Shown here in pieces: positions 28,947 to 39,800 of a DNA stretch of 64,000 nucleotides; position 1 is the first letter of the stretch, and the number at the start of each line of letters is the position of its first letter. The translations under genes and the position numbers were made by a program. The notes beneath the pieces were generated by a model. That model ran no database searches. It saw only the letters and a list, made by a program, of their open reading frames with translations, and was not told the origin of the DNA. The stretch spans positions 1 through 64,000 of the forward strand of contig ONKU01000005.1 of assembly GCA_900318535.1 (NCBI GenBank). The letters run 5' to 3'. This DNA comes from an uncultured Prevotellaceae bacterium (GTDB lineage Bacteria; Bacteroidota; Bacteroidia; Bacteroidales; Muribaculaceae).

Positions 28947-30757
28947 ATGGCAGAAACAAAGAAATTGTTCGACCAATTCGCGCCTGTCACTCCCGAGGAG
29001 TGGCGTGCCAAGGCCGAAGTTGACCTGAAAGGGGCCGACTTTTCAATGCCCAGCCGCTCTATCGCAGCGTGGACATTGCCGACCTCAAGCAAACCAAATC
29101 ACTCCCTGGTGAGTTTCCTTATGTTCGCGGTACTCGCCACAACAACGACTGGAAGGTTCGTCAGAACATCGACGTAGATGATGTTCAGACTGCCAATGCC
29201 AAGGCTCTCGAGATCCTGAACAAGGGTATCAACTCGATTGGCTTCCGCTTCCATGGTGGAGATGTGGACCTCAAGGCTCTGTTCAACGGCATCAATCTTC
29301 CCGCTTGTGAAATCAACATCCAGTGCTGCCCCAAGTGCGCACTCAGCTATGCCAAGCAGATTGTTGAGATTTGCAAGGAAAACGGTTGTGAAGACACCTT
29401 CGTCGGTTCTATTGCCTTCAACCCGTTCAAGCGCACGTTCAAGCATGGCGAGCCGTTCCCTGGCGACATCGTTGCCATGGCTACCGAGCTGATGAACACC
29501 GTGAAACCCGTTGCTCACCTGCGCGTGCTCAGCGTTGATTCGCTCGCTCTGAACAATGCCGGTGCCTACATCTACCAGGAGCTGGGTTATGCTCTGGCAT
29601 GGGGCGCCGAGTGGATGGCCATGCTGACCGAGGCCGGTTTCACCGCCGATGAGGTGGCTAACCGCATCAAGTTCAACATGGGCGTTTCGACTGTTTATTT
29701 CATGGAGATTGCCAAGTTCCGCGCTGCACGTGAGCTGTGGGCACTCATCGTGAAGCAGTTCAATCCCGCTAACGACTACTCGTGCATGATGAATGTCAAT
29801 GCCGAGACCAGCCGTTTCAACCAGACGATCTATGACAGCTATGTGAACCTGCTGCGCAGTCAGACCGAGGCCATGAGTGCCGCACTCGCCTGTGTAGACT
29901 CAATCGTTGTCACTCCGTTTGACGCTCCCTATAAGGAGAGCGACGACTTCAGCGAGCGTATTGCCCGCAACCAGCAGATCCTGCTCAAGGAAGAGAGCCA
30001 CCTCGACAAGGTCGTTGACCCCGCCGGCGGTTCCTACTATGTGGAGATGCTGACCAAGAATCTGGCCGAGCAGGGCTGGAAGCTCTTCCTCGACGTCGAG
30101 GACAAGGGCGGTTTCAAGGCTGCACTCGAGAGCGGCGACATCATCAACGCCGTTAACGCTACCGCCAAGGAGCGCTTCGACAAGGTAGCTAAGCGCCGTG
30201 AGCAGTTGCTGGGTACCAACCAGTTCCCCAACTTCACCGAGAAGGCTGCCGACAAGGCTGACGCTTGCAAGGAATGCAACTGCCACTGCAGCTGCAACCA
30301 TGAGGAGGCCGAGGGTGCCGTGACACTGAATACCAAGCGTCTGGCTACACAGTTCGAGGAGATTCGCCTCGCTACCGAGCACGCTGCCAACACGCCCAAG
30401 GTGTTCATGCTCACCATTGGCAACCTGGCTATGCGTCTGGCTCGCGCCCAGTTCAGCGACAACTTCTTCGCTTGCGCTGGCTATGAGCTCATCGACAACA
30501 ACGGTTTCAAGACCGTCAAGGAAGGTATGGACGCCGCTATGGAGAAAAAGGCCGACGTAGTCGTGCTCTGCTCCAGTGACGACGAGTATGCCGCTCTCAT
30601 CCCCGAGGCTGTTAATGAACTCAACGGCCGTGCCGAGCTCGTTTTGGCCGGTCCCGAGACCGATGAATTCAAGGCCCTGGGCATTGAGCACTTCATCAAC
30701 GTGCGCACCAACGTGCTTGCTACATTAAAAGCCTTCAACGCTAAACTGTTAAAATGA
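28947..30757 (+). pseudogene. mutA: Methylmalonyl-CoA mutase small subunit, frameshifted near the N-terminus
   Basis: MutA pairs with MutB to interconvert methylmalonyl-CoA and succinyl-CoA. Frame 1 starts at ATG 28947 and gives a correct MutA N-terminus ending VDLKGADF at about 29042. The rest of MutA (FNAQPLYRSVDIADLK onward, to 30757) is in a different frame that is open from 29024. From memory of the family, about 11 residues (roughly EKKLVWKTxEG) between GADF and F-N are missing, fitting a deletion of 3n+1 nt at the GACTTTT junction. Past the break the barrel and a cobalamin-domain relic without the DxHxxG motif are intact. An unusual Cys/His cluster sits at 30266-30301. Either a true lesion, an assembly error, or -1 slippage on TTTT. 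A GTG at 29069 could give a truncated 562-aa product. Confidence 0.8.
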
Positions 30758-30767
30758 CGAGACGACT

Positions 30768-32903
<2,136 letters not shown>

Positions 32904-32941
32904 TCCTTGAGAATGGAGTAACCGCATTTTCTAAATGATTA

Positions 32942-32981
32942 GGTGCGCCGGGACATTTGGTGTCGCGGCGCACCCTTTTAT
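32942..32981 (+). terminator. Terminator of mutAB
   Basis: GGTGCGCC / GGCGCACC stem with an inner GACA/TGTC extension, followed by CTTTTATT. Confidence 0.87.
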
Positions 32982-32997
32982 TGAACTCACTAAATTG

Positions 32998-33561
32998 ATG
33001 AAAATGATGAAAAAGCTTAAATTACTAATATTTGGTTTGCTGTTTGCTTTTCCTTACAGCGGATTTGCCCAGAACTCCATTTACGGCGACGTGAATGGTG
33101 ACGGTGAGGTTAACATCGCCGATGTCAACGCCGTCGTCAGTGTTATCTTGGGAGAATCTCAGATGGATAATAATAGTATTGTCGGTACCTGGGTATCGGA
33201 GTATGGAGTGGACTCCTATGGTCGATACAATATCGAGGAACGTGACGTCGTTTCCTTTGTATTCAATGAAGACAACACTGGCCGCTTCACATATTCTTCA
33301 CCCTACGGTCAAGCATATGTGGACTTAGATTGGGAGACTCATGGCGGCCGCCTGTACATCCGCTACTATGATGGCGACTCTGAGAATTTATATTACAGGA
33401 TTGATGAATCCGGCTATTTGCTGCTGGCTCTTGATGCGCAGTTCACTATCTACACTGCTTACCGCCCGGTTACGGAATCAGACATGAGCTCAACCGGCAC
33501 CAGCAAGGATTCCCATCCAAGCCAAAGTGCCTCAGCCTCACGGGCCATTAAAGGAAGGTGA
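32998..33561 (+). CDS. Secreted lipocalin-like protein with a dockerin-like repeat directly after the signal peptide
   Basis: 187 aa. A signal peptide (about residues 1-25) is followed at once by one dockerin-type calcium repeat, GDVNGDGEVNIADVNAVVSVI, then a beta-rich domain beginning IVGTWVSEYGVDSYG with the lipocalin-like pattern of a GTW start and repeated strands. The tail is Ser-rich (SSTGTSKDSHPSQSASAS). Dockerins are usually C-terminal and paired, so a single N-terminal half is unusual. ATG at 32998 is preferred to the longer frame from 32935, which runs back through the mutB terminator. Its stop is 16 nt from the convergent DUF1963 gene. Function unknown. Confidence 0.7.
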   Translation: MKMMKKLKLLIFGLLFAFPYSGFAQNSIYGDVNGDGEVNIADVNAVVSVILGESQMDNNSIVGTWVSEYGVDSYGRYNIEERDVVSFVFNEDNTGRFTYSSPYGQAYVDLDWETHGGRLYIRYYDGDSENLYYRIDESGYLLLALDAQFTIYTAYRPVTESDMSSTGTSKDSHPSQSASASRAIKGR

Positions 33562-33577
33562 TTGCAGTAAGCTCTGC

Positions 33578-34414
33578 TTATCCGCAATCCCAACAGTAGT
33601 AGCAGTGCGAAAAGTCGAGGTTGGCAAGGTCATCGTGGTTGATGAAGATGAATCCGCTGCCCATGTCACCCCACATGACCAACGCCTTGCGGTCAACGCT
33701 GGAGAACTGTGAATCCAATTGGAACAGTAGCGTGTCGTGACGATGAATGTCGCGGCGCGCTTCGTCTTGGGAATAGACCGGATAACCCAGCATCTGGTGG
33801 CGGGGTTGTTTCATGCCCAGGTTTTGTTCAAAGTACAGGCAATCGTCATTGTCCAGGTATTCATACCACATTTTGCCGGTATGCTCCACACCGGTGATCT
33901 CCTTGACAATCTCAAAAAACAGGTCGTTGAATAGTCCGTCATTCACGCCCATGGCAGTTTCCTCGGCTACGAAGTCGATGGCCACTTCACGCTTGACAGG
34001 CGTGAGCATGTCGTCTACCGTCTCATGGCTGGGCATCTCAACAGGTGCGGCGCTCTTGCCTATAGTGTCATGATAGACAATAGTGAATCCTTCACCTTCC
34101 TCATCATAATTGCCTTTACAGCCATACATGTTATCGGGATTGGTGCTGATGAACCACTGCAGCATGCCTTGTTGGGGCAGGGGAGCATTCAACCCGGCCT
34201 CAGCACAATTGACCTGCATGACAAACAGCATAGGACGTCCCTGGTTGTCGCAGGGATATTCTTTATCGGCTGGCCAGTAGGGCAGACCGCCAATTTTGGA
34301 GTCCTTTACATCAGGCTGGCGTTCTTCGTTCAATACCAGCCTATAGTGGTCACAGGATGTGCGTCGGGTAATTTCCTCGGCAATGCGTATGGCGCGTTCA
34401 CTTGCAGTTCCCAT
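33578..34414 (-). CDS. DUF1963 (YwqG-like) protein
   Basis: 278 aa, no signal peptide. The sequence SKIGGLPYWPADKEYP, FVMQVNCAE and the ending region MGSGFIFINHDDLANLDFSHCYYCWDCG (the last is longer and only its pattern is used) fit the YwqG/DUF1963 family, whose role is unknown. The C-terminus is rich in Cys, Tyr and Trp. It begins 20 nt after the fucosidase gene, so it may be co-transcribed with it. Probably cytoplasmic. Confidence 0.72.
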   Translation of the reverse strand: MGTASERAIRIAEEITRRTSCDHYRLVLNEERQPDVKDSKIGGLPYWPADKEYPCDNQGRPMLFVMQVNCAEAGLNAPLPQQGMLQWFISTNPDNMYGCKGNYDEEGEGFTIVYHDTIGKSAAPVEMPSHETVDDMLTPVKREVAIDFVAEETAMGVNDGLFNDLFFEIVKEITGVEHTGKMWYEYLDNDDCLYFEQNLGMKQPRHQMLGYPVYSQDEARRDIHRHDTLLFQLDSQFSSVDRKALVMWGDMGSGFIFINHDDLANLDFSHCYYCWDCG

Positions 34415-34434
34415 CTTAATCTATTAACTGTTAT

Positions 34435-35889
34435 CTATTCACTAAAATATCCCTCAATGTTGTTGATGCACGGACAGGCACGTGACTTGATGATTCTCAC
34501 ACGCCATTCTTTAGCGGTCTTCTGTGCAAAACGGACAATGCGCTTGTAGCCGATGGTTGTCGTCTCTTCATCAACAATCACGGGCACCCATTTACCACAG
34601 CAGGTCTTGTATTCTATGACAAATTCCTCAACACGTTGGCCCAGAGGAATGTATTCCTGCAGCATGATGCGGTTGAGTGTGACATCTTTCTTGGTCTTGA
34701 TTTCGATATCGGCAGTGATGACACCATCCTTGGAGGCCCAATAGGTATCCCAATCGTTATCGCCCATCATCGACGGGGCGAAATGTTTATTGCGGGTATC
34801 GCTGGCAGTGAATTTGGCTTTTGCCAGCAGGTTGTTGCCCAACTCGCGGTTGATGCGTTCATGCCATTGCACAGCGGTCGCCGAGTCAATGGGATGGATC
34901 AAACCCTCGCGGTTCACAGGGAAGTTGAGCAGAAGGGTTCCGTTATGACCCACGCTACGATAATACAGGTCGGTCAATTCGTCAACGTTCTTGACTTTGT
35001 CATCCTCGCTGGCATGATAGAACCACCCTGGACGGATAGACGTGTCACACTCGCTGGCACACCAACCATCGCCATCGGCATGTCCCGACTGCAGCTCCTG
35101 GTAAGCCGGGTAACCGGGATACACTTCTTTCATGCGAAGGAAAGACCAGTTCGTCGGGTTGGCATAGCCCTTCTCGTTGCCTACCCAGCGGCAACCGGGA
35201 CCGCCGTCCGAAAAGATAACGGCATTAGGCTGCAGGCGGTTGACGATACCCCAAGCCTTGGGGTAGTTGTAATAGGTGCTGCGATCGATCTCGCGCTTCT
35301 CGCTAGCCCCTCCGTACCAGCCGTCACCGCCGTTGGCGCCGTCAAACCACACTTCAAACACGTCCCCATACCGGGTCATCAGTTCCTCTAACTGATTGTA
35401 ATAGTAAGTAACATACTCTGGCGTTCCGTAGCTGGCTTGGTGCCTGTCCCACGGCGAGAGATATACGCCGAATTTGATGCCGTATTTCTTACAAGCATCC
35501 GACAGTTCCCGCACGACATCGCCCTTGTAAGGGGAATTGGCAACACTATAATCAGTATAGCGGCTGGGCCACAGGCAAAAGCCGTCATGGTGCTTGCACG
35601 TCAGGATCACGCCCTTCATGCCCGCATTGACCAACGTCTGTACCCACTGCTCACAATCGAGGCGGGTAGGGTTGAAAGAACTGGCAGGAGTATCGCCATA
35701 GCCCCATTCCTTGTCAGTGAACGTGTTGGGTCCGAAATGGATAAACGCATAGGTCTCCAACTGTTGCCATGCCACCTGCTGTGGAGTGGGTAAGGGATAA
35801 CAAGGCTCCGGTGCCTGGCTATTATCAGCCACCGCCATAAGAGCGGCACACGCAGCCATTATGATCAATAATAATCTATTATTTGCCAT
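34435..35889 (-). CDS. Secreted GH29 alpha-L-fucosidase
   Basis: 484 aa. Releases terminal L-fucose from host or plant glycans. A signal peptide (about 1-21) precedes the GH29 barrel with YAFIHFGPNTFTDKEWG, LTCKHHDGFCLWPS and the retaining nucleophile D183 in VFEVWFDGANG. The C-terminal 130 residues resemble a discoidin-like carbohydrate-binding domain (about 350-484). The acid/base residue cannot be assigned by eye; the overall features are closer to the linkage-selective subfamily. Predicted periplasmic. No SusC/SusD pair is adjacent, so it is not in a classical polysaccharide utilisation locus. Confidence 0.9.
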   Translation of the reverse strand: MANNRLLLIIMAACAALMAVADNSQAPEPCYPLPTPQQVAWQQLETYAFIHFGPNTFTDKEWGYGDTPASSFNPTRLDCEQWVQTLVNAGMKGVILTCKHHDGFCLWPSRYTDYSVANSPYKGDVVRELSDACKKYGIKFGVYLSPWDRHQASYGTPEYVTYYYNQLEELMTRYGDVFEVWFDGANGGDGWYGGASEKREIDRSTYYNYPKAWGIVNRLQPNAVIFSDGGPGCRWVGNEKGYANPTNWSFLRMKEVYPGYPAYQELQSGHADGDGWCASECDTSIRPGWFYHASEDDKVKNVDELTDLYYRSVGHNGTLLLNFPVNREGLIHPIDSATAVQWHERINRELGNNLLAKAKFTASDTRNKHFAPSMMGDNDWDTYWASKDGVITADIEIKTKKDVTLNRIMLQEYIPLGQRVEEFVIEYKTCCGKWVPVIVDEETTTIGYKRIVRFAQKTAKEWRVRIIKSRACPCINNIEGYFSE

Positions 35890-35931
35890 ATCATCAAGTA
35901 GTTAATGTCTGCTATTAAAAGCGACCGCCAG

Positions 35932-35957
35932 TCCTGTGGACCGAGGCTCCGCCTCGG
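35932..35957. repeat. Hairpin element between the S1 protein and fucosidase genes
   Basis: CCGAGGC-TCC-GCCTCGG (35941-35957) is a 7-bp perfect stem. Read on the minus strand it is followed by TCCACAGGAC, which resembles the AATACGGGAC tail of the three hairpins at 59-60.2 kb, so it may be a divergent member of that family. It begins 7 nt past the S1 gene stop and could also help terminate that transcript. Confidence 0.5.
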
Positions 35958-35964
35958 TATAATA

Positions 35965-36792
35965 TCAAACGAGCTTCACCGTCGGGGTGAGGGTGACTTT
36001 CTGCTGCTTGTACAGCAAGCCAAGAGCCTTCTTGAAGTCTTTCTTACTGCAGTTGAAGGCCTTGTTGATGTCATCAGGATCACTCTTGTCGGTAATAGCC
36101 ATCTCGCCGTCATGGGCCTTGAGGTAGTCCAGGATGCGGTCAGCGAGGTCATCGACACGCATTTTCTCAATCTTGGCCAGGGTGACATCGACCTTGCCGT
36201 CAGGGCGCACCTGCTTGACAAAAGCCTCAAATCGGTCACCGATATTCACCTCCTGATAGGTCTCGTTCTGGTAAATCTGGCCCCAATGGGCATTGTTGAC
36301 GATGACGCGGTAGCCTAGGTCACTGCGCTGCACCACCAGCACCTCGACGCGCTGGCGATGATAGTAGTCGGGCTCGGTATGATTGAGGAACTTGGCGAGT
36401 TTGGCGCTGGCAACAATGCGGTTGCTGGCCCCGTCCAGATAGACACGAACGATGTAGCTGCGATCGGCCTGCATGTCCACGCGTTGCTCACTGAAGGGCA
36501 CCAACAGATCTTTGGCCACCAGACCCCAGTCCAAAAATGCGCCCACCTTGTTCACGGCCTTGACACGCATGAGAGCGAAATCGCCGACAACGGCCTTGGG
36601 CACCTCGGTAGTGGCGACAGGACGGTTCTCGCTGTCATTATATACAAAAACGCGGACCATGTCGCCCACCTTCATTTCGGGTGTGAGGTAACGCTTGGGC
36701 AGCAACACCTCGTGGGTATCATCATCGATGAGATAGGCGCCGAAATCAACCATTCGGTTGATGCGCAACTCGTTGAATTCTCCAATCTTCAT
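35965..36792 (-). CDS. S1-domain RNA-binding protein, CvfB family
   Basis: 275 aa. Three S1-like oligonucleotide-binding units in a row (for example FGAYLIDDDTHEVLLPKRY, VGAFLDWGLVAKDLLVPF and VDVTLAKIEKM) are followed by a winged-helix region, the CvfB layout. Family members bind RNA and influence virulence-factor expression in Firmicutes; the role in Bacteroidetes is unclear. Cytoplasmic. ATG at 36792 gives the family start MKIGEFNEL. The frame to 36813 is rejected because a -7-like GAACTTTG lies there (36811-36818). Confidence 0.82.
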   Translation of the reverse strand: MKIGEFNELRINRMVDFGAYLIDDDTHEVLLPKRYLTPEMKVGDMVRVFVYNDSENRPVATTEVPKAVVGDFALMRVKAVNKVGAFLDWGLVAKDLLVPFSEQRVDMQADRSYIVRVYLDGASNRIVASAKLAKFLNHTEPDYYHRQRVEVLVVQRSDLGYRVIVNNAHWGQIYQNETYQEVNIGDRFEAFVKQVRPDGKVDVTLAKIEKMRVDDLADRILDYLKAHDGEMAITDKSDPDDINKAFNCSKKDFKKALGLLYKQQKVTLTPTVKLV

Positions 36793-36904
36793 AATAAAGG
36801 ATATTTTTTGCAAAGTTCGTCAAAAAATTCCATATTCCGATGTCGTTTTAGGCAAATTTGTCGTACCTTAGCGAGATTATAAGGACAAACTAAATCGCAC
36901 AAGC

Positions 36905-37750
36905 ATGAAATTCAATCTCGTCTCAATAGCTATACTACTGTCGTTCACGATGTTACTTTGCTCTTGCAGCAAAGGTGCGTCGAGGAAGTCGGGTGATGGG
37001 AAACCAGCGGTTACCTTAAAATCCCAGCGTTTGAACGACAAATCCACATTCAAGCTCTCCAATGGCGACAGGTGCACCATCGTAGCCGATGCCAGCATTG
37101 ATTACCCGGTAGCCACTAGCGATGGAGTACCTGTAGACAGTCTGCAACGATTGTTCGCAGCCTATGTGCTGGAGTCGGGCGACTCACTCTCGTTGAACGA
37201 AGCCATGCGACAGGTAGTGGTCAACAGCATGCACCAGTACGACTTCATGGACGAACCCTTGAGCGAAGAGGAAGTTGCCGAGGAAGACGACCTGAATACG
37301 CTCAACTATGTAACCAGTACACGCGTTTCGGCCATCTATAACAAAAATGGGGTAGTTACCTTTGAACGCGTCGATGTCGTGAAAAAGAATGACAAAGTGA
37401 CCTCAGTCACACACCGTTATTACAGCTTTGACGTTGAGACCAACAGCTATATCGACGTCAACCGCCTCTTCCGCGACGATGCACTTGCCGATGTGTGCCA
37501 GTTGCTCAAGCAGCAGTTGCTCAAGCAGAATAATGCCACAGGCAACGAACAGTTGAACGATTTGGGTTATTTCAATGTAGAGAATATCACCGTATCCCGC
37601 AATTTCTACTTTGACGAGAACGGTGTGACGTGGAGCTATCTTCCCAACGAACTGGCTGTTGAGGCGGTGGGTGAACCGAAAATCACGATTCCTTACGGTG
37701 ATTTGACCGATTACCAGTGTGACAACAGCATTCTTGAACACTTGCACTAA
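36905..37750 (+). CDS. Lipoprotein with DUF3298/RsiV-like domain
   Basis: 281 aa. The signal peptide ends in a lipobox MLLCSC. The body shows VDVVKKNDKVTSVTHRYYSFD, then NVENITVSRNFYFDENGVTW and ITIPYGDLTDY, the pattern of PF11738 (RsiV C-terminal-like) proteins, several of which bind lysozyme or other ligands at the cell surface. The N-terminal 90 residues are acidic and unassigned. It is followed by rsmG after 6 nt, so these genes form an operon with the MBL hydrolase. A TACCTTAG box, one base off consensus, lies about 35 nt upstream. Confidence 0.75.
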   Translation: MKFNLVSIAILLSFTMLLCSCSKGASRKSGDGKPAVTLKSQRLNDKSTFKLSNGDRCTIVADASIDYPVATSDGVPVDSLQRLFAAYVLESGDSLSLNEAMRQVVVNSMHQYDFMDEPLSEEEVAEEDDLNTLNYVTSTRVSAIYNKNGVVTFERVDVVKKNDKVTSVTHRYYSFDVETNSYIDVNRLFRDDALADVCQLLKQQLLKQNNATGNEQLNDLGYFNVENITVSRNFYFDENGVTWSYLPNELAVEAVGEPKITIPYGDLTDYQCDNSILEHLH

Positions 37751-37756
37751 CCAACG

Positions 37757-38377
37757 ATGGAACACATCCTTAAATACTTTCCGGAGCTCAACGAGCGCCA
37801 ACGCGAGCAAATGGCTCAAGTAGAAGTGCTCTATCCCGAGTGGAACGCCAAAATCAATGTCATCTCCCGTAAAGACATCGACAATCTGGAGATCAATCAC
37901 CTGCTGCATTCACTGGGACTGGTCAAGTTTGTCAAGTTCACCCCTGGCACCCGAGTGATGGACCTGGGGACGGGTGGGGGATTGCCTGGCATCCCTTTGG
38001 CGATTTACTATCCTGAGGTGACCTTCCACCTGGTGGATCGCATTGGCAAAAAGCTCAAAGTCGCTCAGGATATTGCTGAGCGTATCGGCCTGACGAATGT
38101 CACCTTCCAGCATGGCGACGTCAAGGAGGTGAAAGGCAAGTTCGACTTTGTGGTCAGCCGTGCAGTGATGGACTTGGGTGACATGGTGCCGTTGGTCAAA
38201 CGTCTGATTGCCACTGAGAGCCGCAACGCTGTGCCCAACGGATTGATCTGTCTTAAGGGCGGTAACCTGAGCGGTGAGGTTTCCAAGTTCAAGAATCAGG
38301 TGCTCATCGACGAACTGTCCAGCTATTTCAAAGAGGAATTTTTCAAAACAAAAAAAATAGTTTATCTGCCGTTATGA
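37757..38377 (+). CDS. rsmG: 16S rRNA (guanine527-N7)-methyltransferase RsmG
   Basis: 206 aa, full length. Methylates G527 of 16S rRNA using S-adenosylmethionine; loss gives low-level streptomycin resistance in several bacteria. Visible motifs are VMDLGTGGGLPGIPLAI (SAM binding), FQHGDVKEV and VVSRAVMDLGDMV. ATG at 37757. Its TGA overlaps the ATG of the following MBL-fold gene (ATGA), implying translational coupling. Confidence 0.95.
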   Translation: MEHILKYFPELNERQREQMAQVEVLYPEWNAKINVISRKDIDNLEINHLLHSLGLVKFVKFTPGTRVMDLGTGGGLPGIPLAIYYPEVTFHLVDRIGKKLKVAQDIAERIGLTNVTFQHGDVKEVKGKFDFVVSRAVMDLGDMVPLVKRLIATESRNAVPNGLICLKGGNLSGEVSKFKNQVLIDELSSYFKEEFFKTKKIVYLPL

Positions 38378-39012
38378 ACGCGACAATGATGACCGTCAAC
38401 CCGTTTGGCGAAAACATGTATATCCTCTGGGATGAAACATCGCATGAGGCCGTGGTCGTTGACCCTGGCATGATGCGTCAGGATGAGCGCGATATGGTGA
38501 CCAAGTTCATTGCTGACAATGGCTTAAAAGTCAAGCACATCCTGCTCACCCACCTGCACCTTGACCACGTTACCAGCGCTCGTTGGCTGGCTGACCAGAC
38601 GGGGGCAGACGTCTGTGGTAGCGTTCTGGATAAGGAATTAGGGTTGAACCTGCCGCAACAGGTGGCCCAGTTCCATCTCAAGATCGAGTCCGATGTCTTG
38701 ACCATTGACCGTCATCTCCAGGATGGCGAAATGATTCCCTTGGGCAGCGAAACCATTCAGGTGCTGCACGTGCCGGGACATTCCCCTGGAGGTTTGGCGT
38801 TTTACCTGCCTCAAAGCAGTCTGCTCATCTCGGGTGACACCATCTTCAACGGCAGTGTGGGCCGCACCGACCTGATGGGTGGAGACATGGCAACACTCAT
38901 CAATAGCATCAGGGAGAAAATCCTTCCTTTGCCCGATGAGACGGTCATTGCCTCTGGACACGGGCCGACAACCACCATTGCCGATGAGAAGCGCTTTAAT
39001 CCATTCCTGTAA
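38374..39012 (+). CDS. Metallo-beta-lactamase-fold hydrolase (glyoxalase II-like)
   Basis: 212 aa, cytoplasmic. The metal motif THLHLDH (H60, H62, D64, H65), the HVPGHSPGG, SGDTIF and SGHGPTT segments give the complete set of binuclear zinc ligands found in the glyoxalase II-like branch. Likely a thioester hydrolase, substrate unknown. The start overlaps rsmG by 4 nt. A D-Ala-D-Ala dipeptidase gene follows after 25 nt. Confidence 0.87.
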   Translation: MNATMMTVNPFGENMYILWDETSHEAVVVDPGMMRQDERDMVTKFIADNGLKVKHILLTHLHLDHVTSARWLADQTGADVCGSVLDKELGLNLPQQVAQFHLKIESDVLTIDRHLQDGEMIPLGSETIQVLHVPGHSPGGLAFYLPQSSLLISGDTIFNGSVGRTDLMGGDMATLINSIREKILPLPDETVIASGHGPTTTIADEKRFNPFL

Positions 39013-39037
39013 AATACTTTACAATTGATAATAAATT

Positions 39038-39796
39038 ATGAAAAAGCTATTTGCTATCGCCTTGATCGTTTGTGGTCTGCTGCCATCGTGCAAGAGTGCG
39101 CAGAATGCCGCTCAAGTATATGATAAAACGATGGATTCCAGCCAGTTTGTGAATATCACCGACGTTGTCCCTGACGCTATTCTCGAAATCCGCTACTACA
39201 GCACCTATAACTTTGTGGGCGCACGAATCGATGGCTATGAGGAGCCTGTTGCCCTGATGACGAGAGAGGCTGCCGACAGCCTGCGTGCCGTTAGCGACGA
39301 CTTGAAGATTCACGGATATCGCTTGAAAATATATGATGCTTACCGTCCGCAGCGCGGCGTTGATCATTTCCTGCGATGGGCCCAAGATCCGACCGATACC
39401 GTCACCAAGGCCTATTTCTATCCTTATCTGACCAAGAAACAGGTATTTGATGGTGAATATGTTGCCGAAAAGAGCGGCCATTCCCGCGGTTCAACGGTTG
39501 ACTTGACACTGGTGGATATGAAAACCGGCAAGGAACTGGACATGGGTGGCACATTTGACTGGTTTGGCCCTGAAAGCCATCCCGATTATGGTAGCGGCAA
39601 CCCCGAGACCCTGGAATTTGTGCAGACTGACAGTGCTTTCACCTCGCTTCAATTCTACAACCGCATGGTGTTGCGCACAGCGATGTTGCGACATGGTTTT
39701 AAGCCGCTTGACAACGAGTGGTGGCATTTCACCCTCAAGAACGAACCCTTCCCCGACACCTATTTCAATTTCCCTGTCAGGGTGTTAGGGAAATAA
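39038..39796 (+). CDS. D-alanyl-D-alanine dipeptidase lipoprotein (M15D, VanX/DdpX-like)
   Basis: 252 aa. Lipobox LLPSC places Cys18 as the anchored residue. The zinc site SGHSRGSTVD (H148, D155) and the EWWHF motif near the C-terminus are intact, as is the YDAYRPQRG arginine segment. The enzyme cleaves free D-Ala-D-Ala; as an exported lipoprotein it more likely recycles cell-wall peptides (as proposed for DdpX) than confers vancomycin resistance, and no vanH/vanA genes are present. It ends 4 nt from the convergent antiporter gene. Confidence 0.88.
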   Translation: MKKLFAIALIVCGLLPSCKSAQNAAQVYDKTMDSSQFVNITDVVPDAILEIRYYSTYNFVGARIDGYEEPVALMTREAADSLRAVSDDLKIHGYRLKIYDAYRPQRGVDHFLRWAQDPTDTVTKAYFYPYLTKKQVFDGEYVAEKSGHSRGSTVDLTLVDMKTGKELDMGGTFDWFGPESHPDYGSGNPETLEFVQTDSAFTSLQFYNRMVLRTAMLRHGFKPLDNEWWHFTLKNEPFPDTYFNFPVRVLGK

Positions 39797-39800
39797 TCCA

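Noticed and set aside
29069-30757. mutA as a normal gene starting at GTG 29069
   Set aside because: The upstream ATG frame encodes the clear MutA N-terminus, so this is the downstream half of a broken gene.
39038-39796. VanX-type vancomycin resistance
   Set aside because: No vanH, vanA or regulator genes nearby, and a lipoprotein signal points to peptide recycling.
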